Positions 31,122 through 39,198 of a DNA stretch of 64,000 nt are shown one piece after another. Each line of letters begins with the position of its first letter. Positions within the stretch are counted from its first letter, which is position 1. The translations under genes were made by a program, and so were the position numbers. The notes under the pieces are model-generated. The model made no database searches. It worked only from the letters and a program-made list of their open reading frames with translations, and had not been told where the DNA came from. The DNA lies in assembly GCA_020854265.1 (NCBI GenBank), contig JADZFU010000002.1, forward strand, positions 1 to 64,000. The letters run 5' to 3'. Origin of the DNA: Candidatus Uhrbacteria bacterium. GTDB taxonomy: Bacteria > Patescibacteriota > Patescibacteriia > 2-12-FULL-60-25.

Positions 31122-32162
31122 ATGTCCGATACTTTTTTGCTTATTTTTGGGGGGATTCTCCTCATCGGTTTTGGCATTTTGGCCTATTTGATCGTGCGCG
31201 GAAAATCGGGGTCCGGACAAGAAGGAGAGATGCTCCGCCTCGTCAATGACCGCATCGACCGCATGGCCGAGGAAATGCGCCAGAGCATGCAGGAGAATGT
31301 GCGCCACCAACAAACAACCGGACACCAAATGACCGGCGTGGTTCGCGATGTTACCGAACGGCTTGTAAAAATAGAGGAAACCAACAAACAGGTCCTGAAT
31401 TTTTCTGGCCAGCTCGAGAATCTCCAGCGTATCCTCACGAATCCAAAACAGCGCGGTATTTTGGGCGAGTATTATCTGGAAACAATATTGAAAACGGTTT
31501 TTGCTCCTGACCAGTATCAAATGCAGTATGCATTCAAAGACGGGGAGATCGTCGATGCCGCGATTTTTATCCAAGACAAAATCGTCCCGGTTGATTCAAA
31601 GTTCTCGCTTGAAAACTATAACCGCCTCGTCGAGGCGCAGGATCCGTCCGAACGCGCCAATTACGAGAAGGTTTTCATAAACGATTTGAAAAATCGCATC
31701 AAAGAAACGTCCAAGTATATCCGTCCGGAGGAGGGGACTATGGAGTTTGCCTTCATGTTCATCCCTCATGAAGCAATCTATTACGATTTGCTCGTCAACA
31801 AAATCGGCGAAATAGGGGAGGATACGGAGAGCCTGCTCCAGCGTGCATCGACAAAATATCATGTTATTATCGTCTCCCCGACGAGCTTTACGGCATATCT
31901 CCAAACCGTGCTCCAAGGGCTCCGCGCGCTCAAAATCGAAGAACAAGCCAAAGAGATACGCGCGCGTGTTGGCGATTTGGGACGCCACCTTGCCCAGTAC
32001 GATGAATCCTTCACGGCTATCGGCAAGCACCTCGGAACCGTAGTCAATAAATACAATGACGCGGATAAGGCGCTTAAGCTCATCGACAAAGATGTGTTAA
32101 AGATTTCCGGATCGGGAACGGGCCACATCCCTTCGCCCGTCGATAAACCGCTTATCGAATGA
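31122..32162 (+). CDS. rmuC: DNA recombination protein RmuC
   Basis: 346 residues. N-terminal membrane anchor (about residues 2-24), helical linker, then the RmuC domain: ILGEYYLETILKT, VDSKFSLENY, KDLKNRIKETSKYI-type segment, MFIPHEAIYYDLL, SPTSFTAYLQTV. The predicted nuclease-like protein limits inversions and aids recombination in E. coli. Shorter than E. coli RmuC (475) but complete for the domain. Start of a four-gene run with ATGA overlaps. Confidence 0.92.
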   Translation: MSDTFLLIFGGILLIGFGILAYLIVRGKSGSGQEGEMLRLVNDRIDRMAEEMRQSMQENVRHQQTTGHQMTGVVRDVTERLVKIEETNKQVLNFSGQLENLQRILTNPKQRGILGEYYLETILKTVFAPDQYQMQYAFKDGEIVDAAIFIQDKIVPVDSKFSLENYNRLVEAQDPSERANYEKVFINDLKNRIKETSKYIRPEEGTMEFAFMFIPHEAIYYDLLVNKIGEIGEDTESLLQRASTKYHVIIVSPTSFTAYLQTVLQGLRALKIEEQAKEIRARVGDLGRHLAQYDESFTAIGKHLGTVVNKYNDADKALKLIDKDVLKISGSGTGHIPSPVDKPLIE

Positions 32163-32773
32163 ACAAGACACGCATCCTCCGCTGGTTCATAGGCAGCGGC
32201 CTGCTTGCGGTGACCTTTGTCTCCGGAGTTATTTTGTATGTCCAGACCAAGGAGATCGGCTTTATCAAACCCGATGCTGTTTCCATCGAAGAGGCTCCGT
32301 ATGCCATTGTCCTCGGCGCAAGCGTTACCGAGAGCGGAAATGCATCCGACGCGCTCATGGACCGTATCTTGACCGGAGTTGAGCTGTATCGCGCAGGCAA
32401 AGTCGACAAAATCCTGATGACAGGCGATGATGGCGCCTTCCACATTGATGAAGTACGCGTCATGGCACGCATTGCAACCGAGCTAGGCGTGCCGGCTACG
32501 GATCTGGTGGTTGACGGACATGGCTACCGCACCTATGAAAGCTGTAAACGCGCCAAAGAGGTTTTTCAGATAGACCGCGCCGTCATAGTGACTCAGCGGT
32601 TCCATCTAGCCAGAGCGCTCTATTTATGCCGTTCATTCGGGATCGAGATCCAAGGCTTGGCCGCGGATCGGCAAACCTATCAAAAAATTATCCAATTCAC
32701 GACACGAGACCTCCTTTCAAGTTTTAAAGCCTGGTTCGATATAAATATTTACTCGCCCAAACCACCCGTATGA
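32159..32773 (+). CDS. SanA/YdcF-like DUF218 membrane protein
   Basis: 204 residues. N-terminal membrane segment (about residues 8-28), then the DUF218 fold: YAIVLGASV, DALMDRILTGVELYRAGKVDKILMTGD, DLVVDGHGYRTYESC, VTQRFHLARALYLCRSFGI. Close to SanA (vancomycin sensitivity) in layout. It probably acts on the outer face in envelope metabolism. Overlaps rmuC by ATGA. Confidence 0.88.
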   Translation: MNKTRILRWFIGSGLLAVTFVSGVILYVQTKEIGFIKPDAVSIEEAPYAIVLGASVTESGNASDALMDRILTGVELYRAGKVDKILMTGDDGAFHIDEVRVMARIATELGVPATDLVVDGHGYRTYESCKRAKEVFQIDRAVIVTQRFHLARALYLCRSFGIEIQGLAADRQTYQKIIQFTTRDLLSSFKAWFDINIYSPKPPV

Positions 32774-33495
32774 ACGCCGTCCACTTAACGGATTTGGAAA
32801 AAACCTATGCAAATGGCGTGCATGCCCTGCACCGCGTCAATTTAGAAATTGAATCCGGCGATTTTTTTGCTCTCCTCGGTGCAAATGGAGCAGGGAAAAC
32901 TACCATCATCGGAATTTTGACCGGCTTGGTAAACAAGACGGGAGGAAAGGCTATTGTCCACCAGGTTGATCTTGATGAAGATATCGATGGAGTGAAGTCA
33001 CAAATCGGCGTTGTGCCGCAGGAGTTTAATTTCAATATTTTCGAGAAGGTGGAGTCAATCATTCTCGATCAAGCCGGTTTTTACGGTGTTCCTCGCGATA
33101 AAGCAAAACCGCGTGCCGAGGAGCTCTTGAAAGCGCTAGGTTTGTGGGAAAAGAAAGATATGCAAGCCATGACCTTGTCGGGTGGCATGAAACGCCGATT
33201 GATGGTGGCTCGGGCACTAATGCATAAACCAAAAGTCCTTCTTTTGGATGAACCGACTGCCGGCGTGGATGTCGAATTGCGCCGCGGCATGTGGGAGTAT
33301 CTGAAAGAACTCAATAAACAGGGAACCACCATAGTGCTTACTACGCATTACATGGAAGAGGCTGAGCAGCTTTCCCGTACGGTTGCCATTCTTAAAAAAG
33401 GGGAGATTGTAAAACTTGCTCCGACAGCCGAATTGGTAAAAGAACATGGTTCGATTGAAAAAGCGTATCTCGCATTCACACACGAAACGATATGA
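32770..33495 (+). CDS. ABC-2 transporter ATP-binding protein
   Basis: 241 residues. Walker A GANGAGKTT (residues 37-45), Q-loop PQEF, signature LSGGMKRRL (about 137-145), Walker B LLLDEP with TAGVD, and the H-loop TTHYMEEAE. Drives the permease encoded next. Daunorubicin/Nod-factor-type export subfamily by sequence feel; the substrate is unknown. ATGA overlap on both sides. Confidence 0.93.
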   Translation: MNAVHLTDLEKTYANGVHALHRVNLEIESGDFFALLGANGAGKTTIIGILTGLVNKTGGKAIVHQVDLDEDIDGVKSQIGVVPQEFNFNIFEKVESIILDQAGFYGVPRDKAKPRAEELLKALGLWEKKDMQAMTLSGGMKRRLMVARALMHKPKVLLLDEPTAGVDVELRRGMWEYLKELNKQGTTIVLTTHYMEEAEQLSRTVAILKKGEIVKLAPTAELVKEHGSIEKAYLAFTHETI

Positions 33496-34265
33496 AGAAT
33501 CCCATCCAGTGGGTTGCCATGAAGACAATCCTGAACCGCGAGATTGTCCGCTTATTCCGGATCTGGCCGCAGACATTTTTGCCGCCCGTGATCACTCAGG
33601 GTTTATACTTTTTGATTTTCGGTACCTTCATCGGTTCCCAAATCGCACCGATTCAAGGCATTAGCTACATGAGCTATATCGTGCCGGGTATCGTGATGAT
33701 GTCGGTGATAACGGCTGCGTATACCAATGTTGTCTTTTCGTTTTTCGGTTCAAAGTTTCAGCGCAGCATTGAAGAGCTGCTCGTTGCGCCGGTTTCAAAT
33801 GCGACCATCTTATCAGGCTATGTTGCCGGAGGGATTTTCCGAGCGTTTTCTACCGGCATTCTGGTATTTTGTGTTTCGATCTTCTTTACGCGTCCGTCCA
33901 TCAAAAATATTTTTATCATCGTGATCTTTGCTTTGCTTACCTCAATTGTGTTTGCACTTGGAGGATTCTTGAACTCGCTCTATGCGAAAAAATTCGATGA
34001 CGTGAATATTTTTACGACCTTCGTCCTGACACCGCTCACGTACCTTGGCGGCGTGTTTTATTCGCTGGATATGCTTCCGCCATTCTTCAAGACTATTTCT
34101 TACGCGAATCCCATAGTGTACATGGTGGATGGCTTCCGTTACGGGTTTTACGGGATCGCGGATACGAATCCGCTTATCGGGTTTTTCTTTTTACTCGTGG
34201 TAGCAACTATTCTGACCATCATCAACCTGCGTCTTTTAAAACAGGGAAGGGGACTCCGTACGTAA
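33492..34265 (+). CDS. ABC-2 type permease
   Basis: 257 residues with six hydrophobic segments and the ABC-2 signature region near the C-terminus (LTPLTYLGGVFYSLDMLPPF). Forms the channel for the ATPase upstream. An internal short helix motif (SKFQRSIEELLVAPVS) fits the coupling region of the family. Confidence 0.92.
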   Translation: MKNPIQWVAMKTILNREIVRLFRIWPQTFLPPVITQGLYFLIFGTFIGSQIAPIQGISYMSYIVPGIVMMSVITAAYTNVVFSFFGSKFQRSIEELLVAPVSNATILSGYVAGGIFRAFSTGILVFCVSIFFTRPSIKNIFIIVIFALLTSIVFALGGFLNSLYAKKFDDVNIFTTFVLTPLTYLGGVFYSLDMLPPFFKTISYANPIVYMVDGFRYGFYGIADTNPLIGFFFLLVVATILTIINLRLLKQGRGLRT

Positions 34266-34303
34266 ATAAGGCTATATAGAGCCAAGTTTTGTTAAGTAAA
34301 AAC

Positions 34304-34332
34304 TTGACAAAAGTAATAAAATATGCTATCAT
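34304..34332 (+). promoter_or_regulatory. Promoter of the 34415 lipoprotein
   Basis: TTGACA (34304-34309), 17 bases, TATCAT (34327-34332). One of the best promoter matches in the window. Confidence 0.75.
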
Positions 34333-34414
34333 GAACACATCGTAGCTCACGTATTTTTTTGTCCTTCAAAACGATTTGCCGAGCCTTTCTCGGCTGATCA
34401 AGAAGAGGGTAAAG

Positions 34415-35131
34415 ATGCGATACAGCTGCGGGTTCTTTTTCATTCCGATGTTCCTGCTTTCCGGTTGCTACATCAACCACGGGCTTACGTCCGCCACGGA
34501 CAGCGGCGGCCCTACGGCCACCGACTCCGGCTCCTACGTGTGGCCTGATGCGGGTGCGCCGACTATGGGCCACGCCGAGATCATCATCGATCGCAACAAC
34601 CACACGGTTTCGACGACGATCGATTCGACGTCCTTCCCCGTCACCACGGGCCTCATGGACCTGTACGCCATGAATAGTGGCGACCTCAACGGCACGATCG
34701 AGCGCATCACGCTCGAGACACGTACCATCCACATCGACGAACGGAACGTGTCATCGCCGTCCAGCATCCGCCAAGTCGTTGACCGATGCTGGATGTACCT
34801 CTTCGGCGCGGCATACGAGTCGCGGGTCGAGGCACGCTTCGAAGGCGATACCCTTGTCTTCGAGGATCTCGGCATCCCCGTGACGACCGAAGACCGGGGA
34901 ACCAGCTTCAGCGATTTCGCACACATCGTGCTGCTCTGCGAAGTGAATCCGGATGAAGCAGCGCTTGGTCCGGATGAGCTGTTCCGCGTGTGGTTCTCGA
35001 TGGACTGGGAGACGGGTGCGTCACTGGTCGAAGGACCGCCCTCTACCGTCCAAGGGACGCTCACCCTGGACCAGAACACGGATCCGAGGGTAGAAGGTAC
35101 TTCCCTGTACACCGACATCGTCCGACGCTGA
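34415..35131 (+). CDS. Lipoprotein with Ser/Asp/Gly-rich linker (cassette)
   Basis: 238 residues from the ATG after AGAGGG; the longer frame to 34376 is leader. Signal MRYSCGFFFIPMFLLSGC with lipobox LSGC (Cys18). A linker of repeated ATDSGG-type units (about residues 25-45) leads to a beta-rich domain containing two cysteines near residues 129 and 174. Such DSG/DAG linkers recall myxobacterial lipoproteins (from memory). Function unknown. Confidence 0.7.
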   Translation: MRYSCGFFFIPMFLLSGCYINHGLTSATDSGGPTATDSGSYVWPDAGAPTMGHAEIIIDRNNHTVSTTIDSTSFPVTTGLMDLYAMNSGDLNGTIERITLETRTIHIDERNVSSPSSIRQVVDRCWMYLFGAAYESRVEARFEGDTLVFEDLGIPVTTEDRGTSFSDFAHIVLLCEVNPDEAALGPDELFRVWFSMDWETGASLVEGPPSTVQGTLTLDQNTDPRVEGTSLYTDIVRR

Positions 35132-35140
35132 CGATCACGA

Positions 35141-35176
35141 GACCCGCTCCGATTCACTTCGGGGCGGGTCTTTCAA
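35141..35176 (+). terminator. Terminator of the 34415 gene
   Basis: GACCCGC (35141-35147) / GCGGGTC (35164-35170) extended by CCGA/TTCGG, followed by TTTC. Confidence 0.8.
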
Positions 35177-35180
35177 TTTT

Positions 35181-35681
35181 CTACATTTGGTTGCGTAGCT
35201 GAAAAAAGAAGATGACTGACAGGGCGGCCAATGTGAGAACGAATACCAGGGCAATAGTACGGATGGTGTCACGGTTTCCTTTTTTGCGAAGCGCATCGCG
35301 TTCTGCCATTGATTGGACGGATGTCGGAGGCTGGCGGTTACCTACAATTATTTCGAGAGGTTCGGTCATTTGCGGGTAGAACCAGATCCAGCTTATAGGC
35401 GCTAGAATAATCGAAAACACAAGCGATGCCTTGTTCACCTGTTTTGTTTTTTGTTTCAGCTCATGACATTTCCAGACAAACAATCCTAGAAGACAGACAT
35501 ATCCAATTAGCAGAAAGACCGCAAAGTCACGATTGATTTGATACAGCAAGACATACAAGTAGTCCGAAGCGAATATGGCGATGAGAACGACCACGAACAT
35601 GGAACGAAGAATATTCAAATCGTGTCGGGCCTGTTCTATCGAGGTATAGGCTGTCAGGCGCATGTATTCTTCTTTGGTCAT
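35181..35681 (-). CDS. Four-pass membrane protein
   Basis: 166 residues with hydrophobic segments near residues 27-47, 55-70, 85-102 and 140-160. Cytoplasmic N-terminus with helical charged start. No family recognised. Core-type codons; no strong Shine-Dalgarno sequence. Confidence 0.65.
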   Translation of the reverse strand: MTKEEYMRLTAYTSIEQARHDLNILRSMFVVVLIAIFASDYLYVLLYQINRDFAVFLLIGYVCLLGLFVWKCHELKQKTKQVNKASLVFSIILAPISWIWFYPQMTEPLEIIVGNRQPPTSVQSMAERDALRKKGNRDTIRTIALVFVLTLAALSVIFFFQLRNQM

Positions 35682-35701
35682 ATATGGAGAAAAGATAGCA
35701 C

Positions 35702-35724
35702 AAACCCCGCTTTAGCGGGGTTTT
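35702..35724. terminator. Terminator of the minus-strand small-ORF pair
   Basis: AAACCCCGC, TTTA loop, GCGGGGTTTT; active in both directions by sequence. Confidence 0.8.
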
Positions 35725-35727
35725 AGG

Positions 35728-35835
35728 TCAGGAGGGCGGCGGTTTGACCGCATAGTAGATCTCGTAGATGCGATCGTATACGAGCCGCACTCGATCCACG
35801 ATCTTTTTGAGACCGTATTTGATTTTCTTCCGCAT
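35728..35835 (-). CDS. Small basic protein, 35 residues
   Basis: Begins MRKKIKYGLKKIVDRVRLVY and ends in PPPS. Basic amphipathic helix by pattern. Its ribosome site (GGAGG) is inside the last codons of the upstream 62-residue ORF, and it ends three bases before the terminator, so it forms a two-gene unit. Too short for standard gene calling. Confidence 0.55.
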   Translation of the reverse strand: MRKKIKYGLKKIVDRVRLVYDRIYEIYYAVKPPPS

Positions 35836-35839
35836 CAGC

Positions 35840-36028
35840 TCATGCCTCCGAAGGGGATGGAGCCTTGGCGAAGGGGAGAGCGGCGATTTCCATGAGGAAT
35901 TCCGCCAGCTGGTAAATGCCGAGCATGATCACGAGAAAGAACTCGATGATCGGAGCGAAGGAATGAACGGTGTCCGGATCATCGGATGCATCCGGGTGAG
36001 GAAGATCCGAATCGGCGTAGGCGGACAT
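35840..36028 (-). CDS. Small membrane protein, 62 residues
   Basis: From the ATG at 36028, five bases after GGAGG; the frame is open further up but the promoter lies there. Asp/Pro-rich N-terminus (about 1-22), one long hydrophobic segment (about 25-50), short Pro/Ser tail. Pairs with the 35-residue basic protein just downstream. No family. Confidence 0.6.
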   Translation of the reverse strand: MSAYADSDLPHPDASDDPDTVHSFAPIIEFFLVIMLGIYQLAEFLMEIAALPFAKAPSPSEA

Positions 36029-36044
36029 AAAAACCTCCACAAAA

Positions 36045-36073
36045 ATCCTAAAGGAGACGAAATGAAGGGTCAA
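36045..36073 (-). promoter_or_regulatory. Promoter of the 36028 unit
   Basis: TTGACC (36073-36068), 17 bases, TAGGAT (36050-36045). Confidence 0.6.
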
Positions 36074-36158
36074 ATCAACAGGTGAGAAAAATTCATTTTT
36101 GAAGGCAGGGTAGGGCAGTAAAGACTGGATTTCAGGATATGCATGCGTCGCACAATAT

Positions 36159-36279
36159 ATGTTATACGTCGCATAGTGGAGCTTTTTTCTAATCTTGGCC
36201 TTTTAGCGATTCCACTTTGCGTACGTATAACATTCGCGATATTTCTAAACGCCCGCACGCGTCGTCTAGAAATATCGCG
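36159..36279. repeat. Two adjacent large inverted repeats
   Basis: First: ATGTTATACGT (36159-36169) with ACGTATAACAT (36223-36233), enclosing AGTGGA (36175-36180) / TCCACT (36211-36216). Second: CGCGATATTTCTA (36235-36247) with TAGAAATATCGCG (36267-36279). They fill the gap between ftsQ and the small-ORF unit, without a U-tract on either side. No ORF supported. Confidence 0.65.
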
Positions 36280-36298
36280 TTCAAAAAATATTTCTCAA

Positions 36299-37153
36299 TT
36301 ATTTCTCCTTCAGCGTAACGCGTCCTGGAACTCTAACGTCCAGGTACTCCACAGCCTTGATTTTTGTCCCAGACGATTTAAACGCGTTGTAGGTATTCAC
36401 CTGTAGGTCTATAGGTGTCGTGATATCCATGATCACGTCATATCCATCGCGGCTAAGCACGCTAAAGCGTGTACTCGTAGCTTTTGGAGGCTCAACTTCA
36501 CGATATGACATGCCGTCGCGTGTTAATTGATCCGCTAGATCAAGCCATTCACGGACTTCGCGCGTATCTGCAATGGTAAAACCAACTCCAATTGGATCAT
36601 CAAAATTACGTTTAATGATTGGAGCTTCGTCAGGACGAGATAAACGCTGACCGAGTAGACGAGCTTGGGCTTCACGTTTTTCTTCTGCAGATAATTCATC
36701 CGTGACCACGCCTTGAAGATCTACCCAGAGATATTGCTGTTTTGAATGGAAAATCAGCCTTTTAGACCTCTCCTCTACCGAGAGTCGTAAAATACTGGTA
36801 AATGACTTATCCACATCCACTTTTGCTGTAAATAGACGCTCTTTTAGCTGATTTTCAAGCTCCGACTCATTAATGAACCACATATGGCGCTTTAGCCATT
36901 CTGGCCCCCCTTCCCTACTATCGAGGGTCCGGAAGACTTCGCGTGTAACATCCATAGGATCCAAGGTCTTTAGTCCCCTCGCCTCGACTTCGGTCACCAT
37001 AAAAAGCGGACTCATGAATAGAACATAGAGCCATCCAATCACCGCGCTTATCCCAAGCATGCTAAAAGCCGCATTACGCTTGCTCCAGCGCTCGGCACGG
37101 ACTGCTTGGCTCCAATCGCCGCTCGAATACGCGGCTGCGCGTTTCGACTTCAT
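36299..37153 (-). CDS. ftsQ: Cell division protein FtsQ/DivIB
   Basis: 284 residues. Basic cytoplasmic N-terminus, one membrane segment (about residues 28-52), a POTRA-type domain starting at MVTEVEARGLKTLD, then the beta domain. It links early and late divisome proteins. Overlaps ddl by four bases, the usual mur/ddl/ftsQ order. Low sequence conservation in this family, but context and topology agree. Confidence 0.85.
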   Translation of the reverse strand: MKSKRAAAYSSGDWSQAVRAERWSKRNAAFSMLGISAVIGWLYVLFMSPLFMVTEVEARGLKTLDPMDVTREVFRTLDSREGGPEWLKRHMWFINESELENQLKERLFTAKVDVDKSFTSILRLSVEERSKRLIFHSKQQYLWVDLQGVVTDELSAEEKREAQARLLGQRLSRPDEAPIIKRNFDDPIGVGFTIADTREVREWLDLADQLTRDGMSYREVEPPKATSTRFSVLSRDGYDVIMDITTPIDLQVNTYNAFKSSGTKIKAVEYLDVRVPGRVTLKEK

Positions 37154-38061
37154 AATGAATTATTACCGGCTAATCGGATCATGTGATCGAGCAGTTTTGG
37201 ATACGTAATACCGGCCGTGCGTGCTGCCAATGGTAAAAGCGATGTCTCGGTCATTCCTGGAAGTGTGTTCGTTTCTAGGACTTCGATACCCTTTTTCCCC
37301 CAAATCATATCGGTGCGCGAATATCCCCTGCAACCAAGTATTTTGTGTGCTTTTAAAGCCAGCGCCTGTGCTTCAAGAGTGATCTTTTTTGGAATTGGAG
37401 CCGGACAAATTTCTTCACACATTCCGGCTATGTATTTTGCTTCAAAGTCAAAAAAAGCTGTTTTCGGACGAATTTCTATGACTGGTAGGGCTTGCGAACC
37501 GAGAATTCCGACCGTGAGCTCTCGTCCGGCACGGAATGACTCTAAGAGGCAGGAGCCTTCGGCTTTTATGCGGGATTCGATCAGCTTTTTCCATTGCGAA
37601 TATGGCGGGTTCACCGAGACGCCTACGCTCGAACCATCCATATTGGGTTTAATTACGATTTGCTTTCCAAGTTTAGATTTAATCCGTTTTAGATCGACTG
37701 ATTCGACGATGATTGATGGCGGCGTCGGGATCCCGTTTTGACGATACATGGCCTTGGTTTTTTCTTTATCCATAGTCAAGGCAGAAGCAAGTACTCCGGA
37801 ACCCGTGTATGGGATATTCAGCCAATCCAAAACCCCTTGGATAGACCCGTCCTCGCCGCCTTTTCCGTGTAATGCATTGAAAACGATATCAATACGGCCT
37901 GATTTTGCATCTTTAATAAAGCGCATGAGTTGGGTTTTTGGATCATACGCGCGGATTTGGTACTTTTTACGATCGAGATGCTTGATGATTTGCTTACCGG
38001 ATTTTAAAGAGATCTCCCGTTCATTGGAGATTCCGCCCAATAGGACTCCCAGCCGTTTCAT
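37150..38061 (-). CDS. ddl: D-alanine--D-alanine ligase
   Basis: 303 residues, ATP-grasp enzyme making D-Ala-D-Ala for peptidoglycan. Shows LLGGISNEREISLKSG at the N-terminus, HGKGGEDGSIQGVLDWLNIPYTGSGVLASALTMDK, VIKPNMDGSSVGVS and the C-terminal LETNTLPGMTETSLLPLAA metal/substrate segment. Sits between alr (supplier of D-Ala) and ftsQ. Confidence 0.96.
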   Translation of the reverse strand: MKRLGVLLGGISNEREISLKSGKQIIKHLDRKKYQIRAYDPKTQLMRFIKDAKSGRIDIVFNALHGKGGEDGSIQGVLDWLNIPYTGSGVLASALTMDKEKTKAMYRQNGIPTPPSIIVESVDLKRIKSKLGKQIVIKPNMDGSSVGVSVNPPYSQWKKLIESRIKAEGSCLLESFRAGRELTVGILGSQALPVIEIRPKTAFFDFEAKYIAGMCEEICPAPIPKKITLEAQALALKAHKILGCRGYSRTDMIWGKKGIEVLETNTLPGMTETSLLPLAARTAGITYPKLLDHMIRLAGNNSL

Positions 38062-38065
38062 GGTG

Positions 38066-39196
38066 CTATTTTACCAAGATTTTAGGTATTTGCGGATTCA
38101 ATCTGGCAACCACCTCGTAGTTGATGGTTCCGGCGAGTTTTGCCATGTCTTCTGCCGTGATCTGCTGTTTACCGGATTTGCCAATTAGCACCACCTCATC
38201 CTCGATGCGAACACCCGGCACATCCGTCACATCAACCATGCACATATTCATGCAGACTCGGCCAATTACCTTGCATCGCCGGCCACGAATAAGAACATGC
38301 GCACGCTTTGACATGCCGGATCGGTCAAACCCGTCATAATATCCAATTGGCAATACAGCAATTTTAGAATCTCGTTTGACTCGTTCGGTCAATCCGTAGC
38401 TTACGGCAGATCCTTTTGGGACCGATTTTACTTGGGCAATCATGGTCTTCCATTCGAGGACGGGTTTCAAAACAATGTCATGTTTTTTGTGTTTTGACGT
38501 ACGCGTCTCTTTCGATGGCCAAAGTCCGTATAACCCAATCCCCGCTCTCAAAAGATTGAAATGCGTATCCGAGTACAAAATTGATGCAGCAGTTGCAGCC
38601 GTATGAAGATACTTTGGGTAAATATTGTGTTCTTTTAAAATAGCTATTCCCTTTTTGTACTCACTCAACTGCTTATCTGCATATGCCCGCGATTTCGTGT
38701 CTTCTATATTCGCGAAATGAGTGTGGACGCCCTCCACAACCATTCTTGAATCGCTTTTAATTTGTTTGATGATGGCCGGTAAATCCTTGAGCCTTATCCC
38801 CTGCCGCTGAAGGCCGGTTTCAATCGGAAGATGAAGTTTGAATTGTTTTTTTGTTTTCAAACGCGACAATGCACGAAACGTTTCTGGATTATAGGCAACA
38901 AAAGAGAACCCTTGCTCTACAGCCTCGACGAGCCGAGAGAGCGGGGTGTATCCGAGCACGAGAATAGGCGTATGCATCCCCTCGCGGCGCAGCTCATGCG
39001 CTTCGTCGAGCGAATCGACGCCAAAAAGTTTTATTCCTGTTTTTTGCAGATTGCGGGCAATAGCAATTACACCGTGCCCATAGGCATTTGCTTTAACCAC
39101 GGCCATGACCTCGGCGTCTCCTGCCAGACCCAAAAAGGCCTGCGCATTATGCCGCAGGGCCGATTTGGAGATTTCAATCCATGTCTTGTGAACCAT
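38066..39196 (-). CDS. alr: Alanine racemase
   Basis: 376 residues. PLP lysine K35 in VVKANAYGHG; the C-terminal half contains the KVIGRVCMNMCMVDVTD segment with the usual catalytic-tyrosine-region layout. Interconverts L- and D-alanine. Four bases before ddl, so likely one transcript. Confidence 0.95.
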   Translation of the reverse strand: MVHKTWIEISKSALRHNAQAFLGLAGDAEVMAVVKANAYGHGVIAIARNLQKTGIKLFGVDSLDEAHELRREGMHTPILVLGYTPLSRLVEAVEQGFSFVAYNPETFRALSRLKTKKQFKLHLPIETGLQRQGIRLKDLPAIIKQIKSDSRMVVEGVHTHFANIEDTKSRAYADKQLSEYKKGIAILKEHNIYPKYLHTAATAASILYSDTHFNLLRAGIGLYGLWPSKETRTSKHKKHDIVLKPVLEWKTMIAQVKSVPKGSAVSYGLTERVKRDSKIAVLPIGYYDGFDRSGMSKRAHVLIRGRRCKVIGRVCMNMCMVDVTDVPGVRIEDEVVLIGKSGKQQITAEDMAKLAGTINYEVVARLNPQIPKILVK

Positions 39197-39198
39197 GC

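Noticed and set aside
36062..36085. Seven-codon ORF MKGQINR behind AAAGGAG
   Set aside because: The apparent ribosome site is part of the minus-strand promoter spacer; no plus-strand promoter or terminator supports it.
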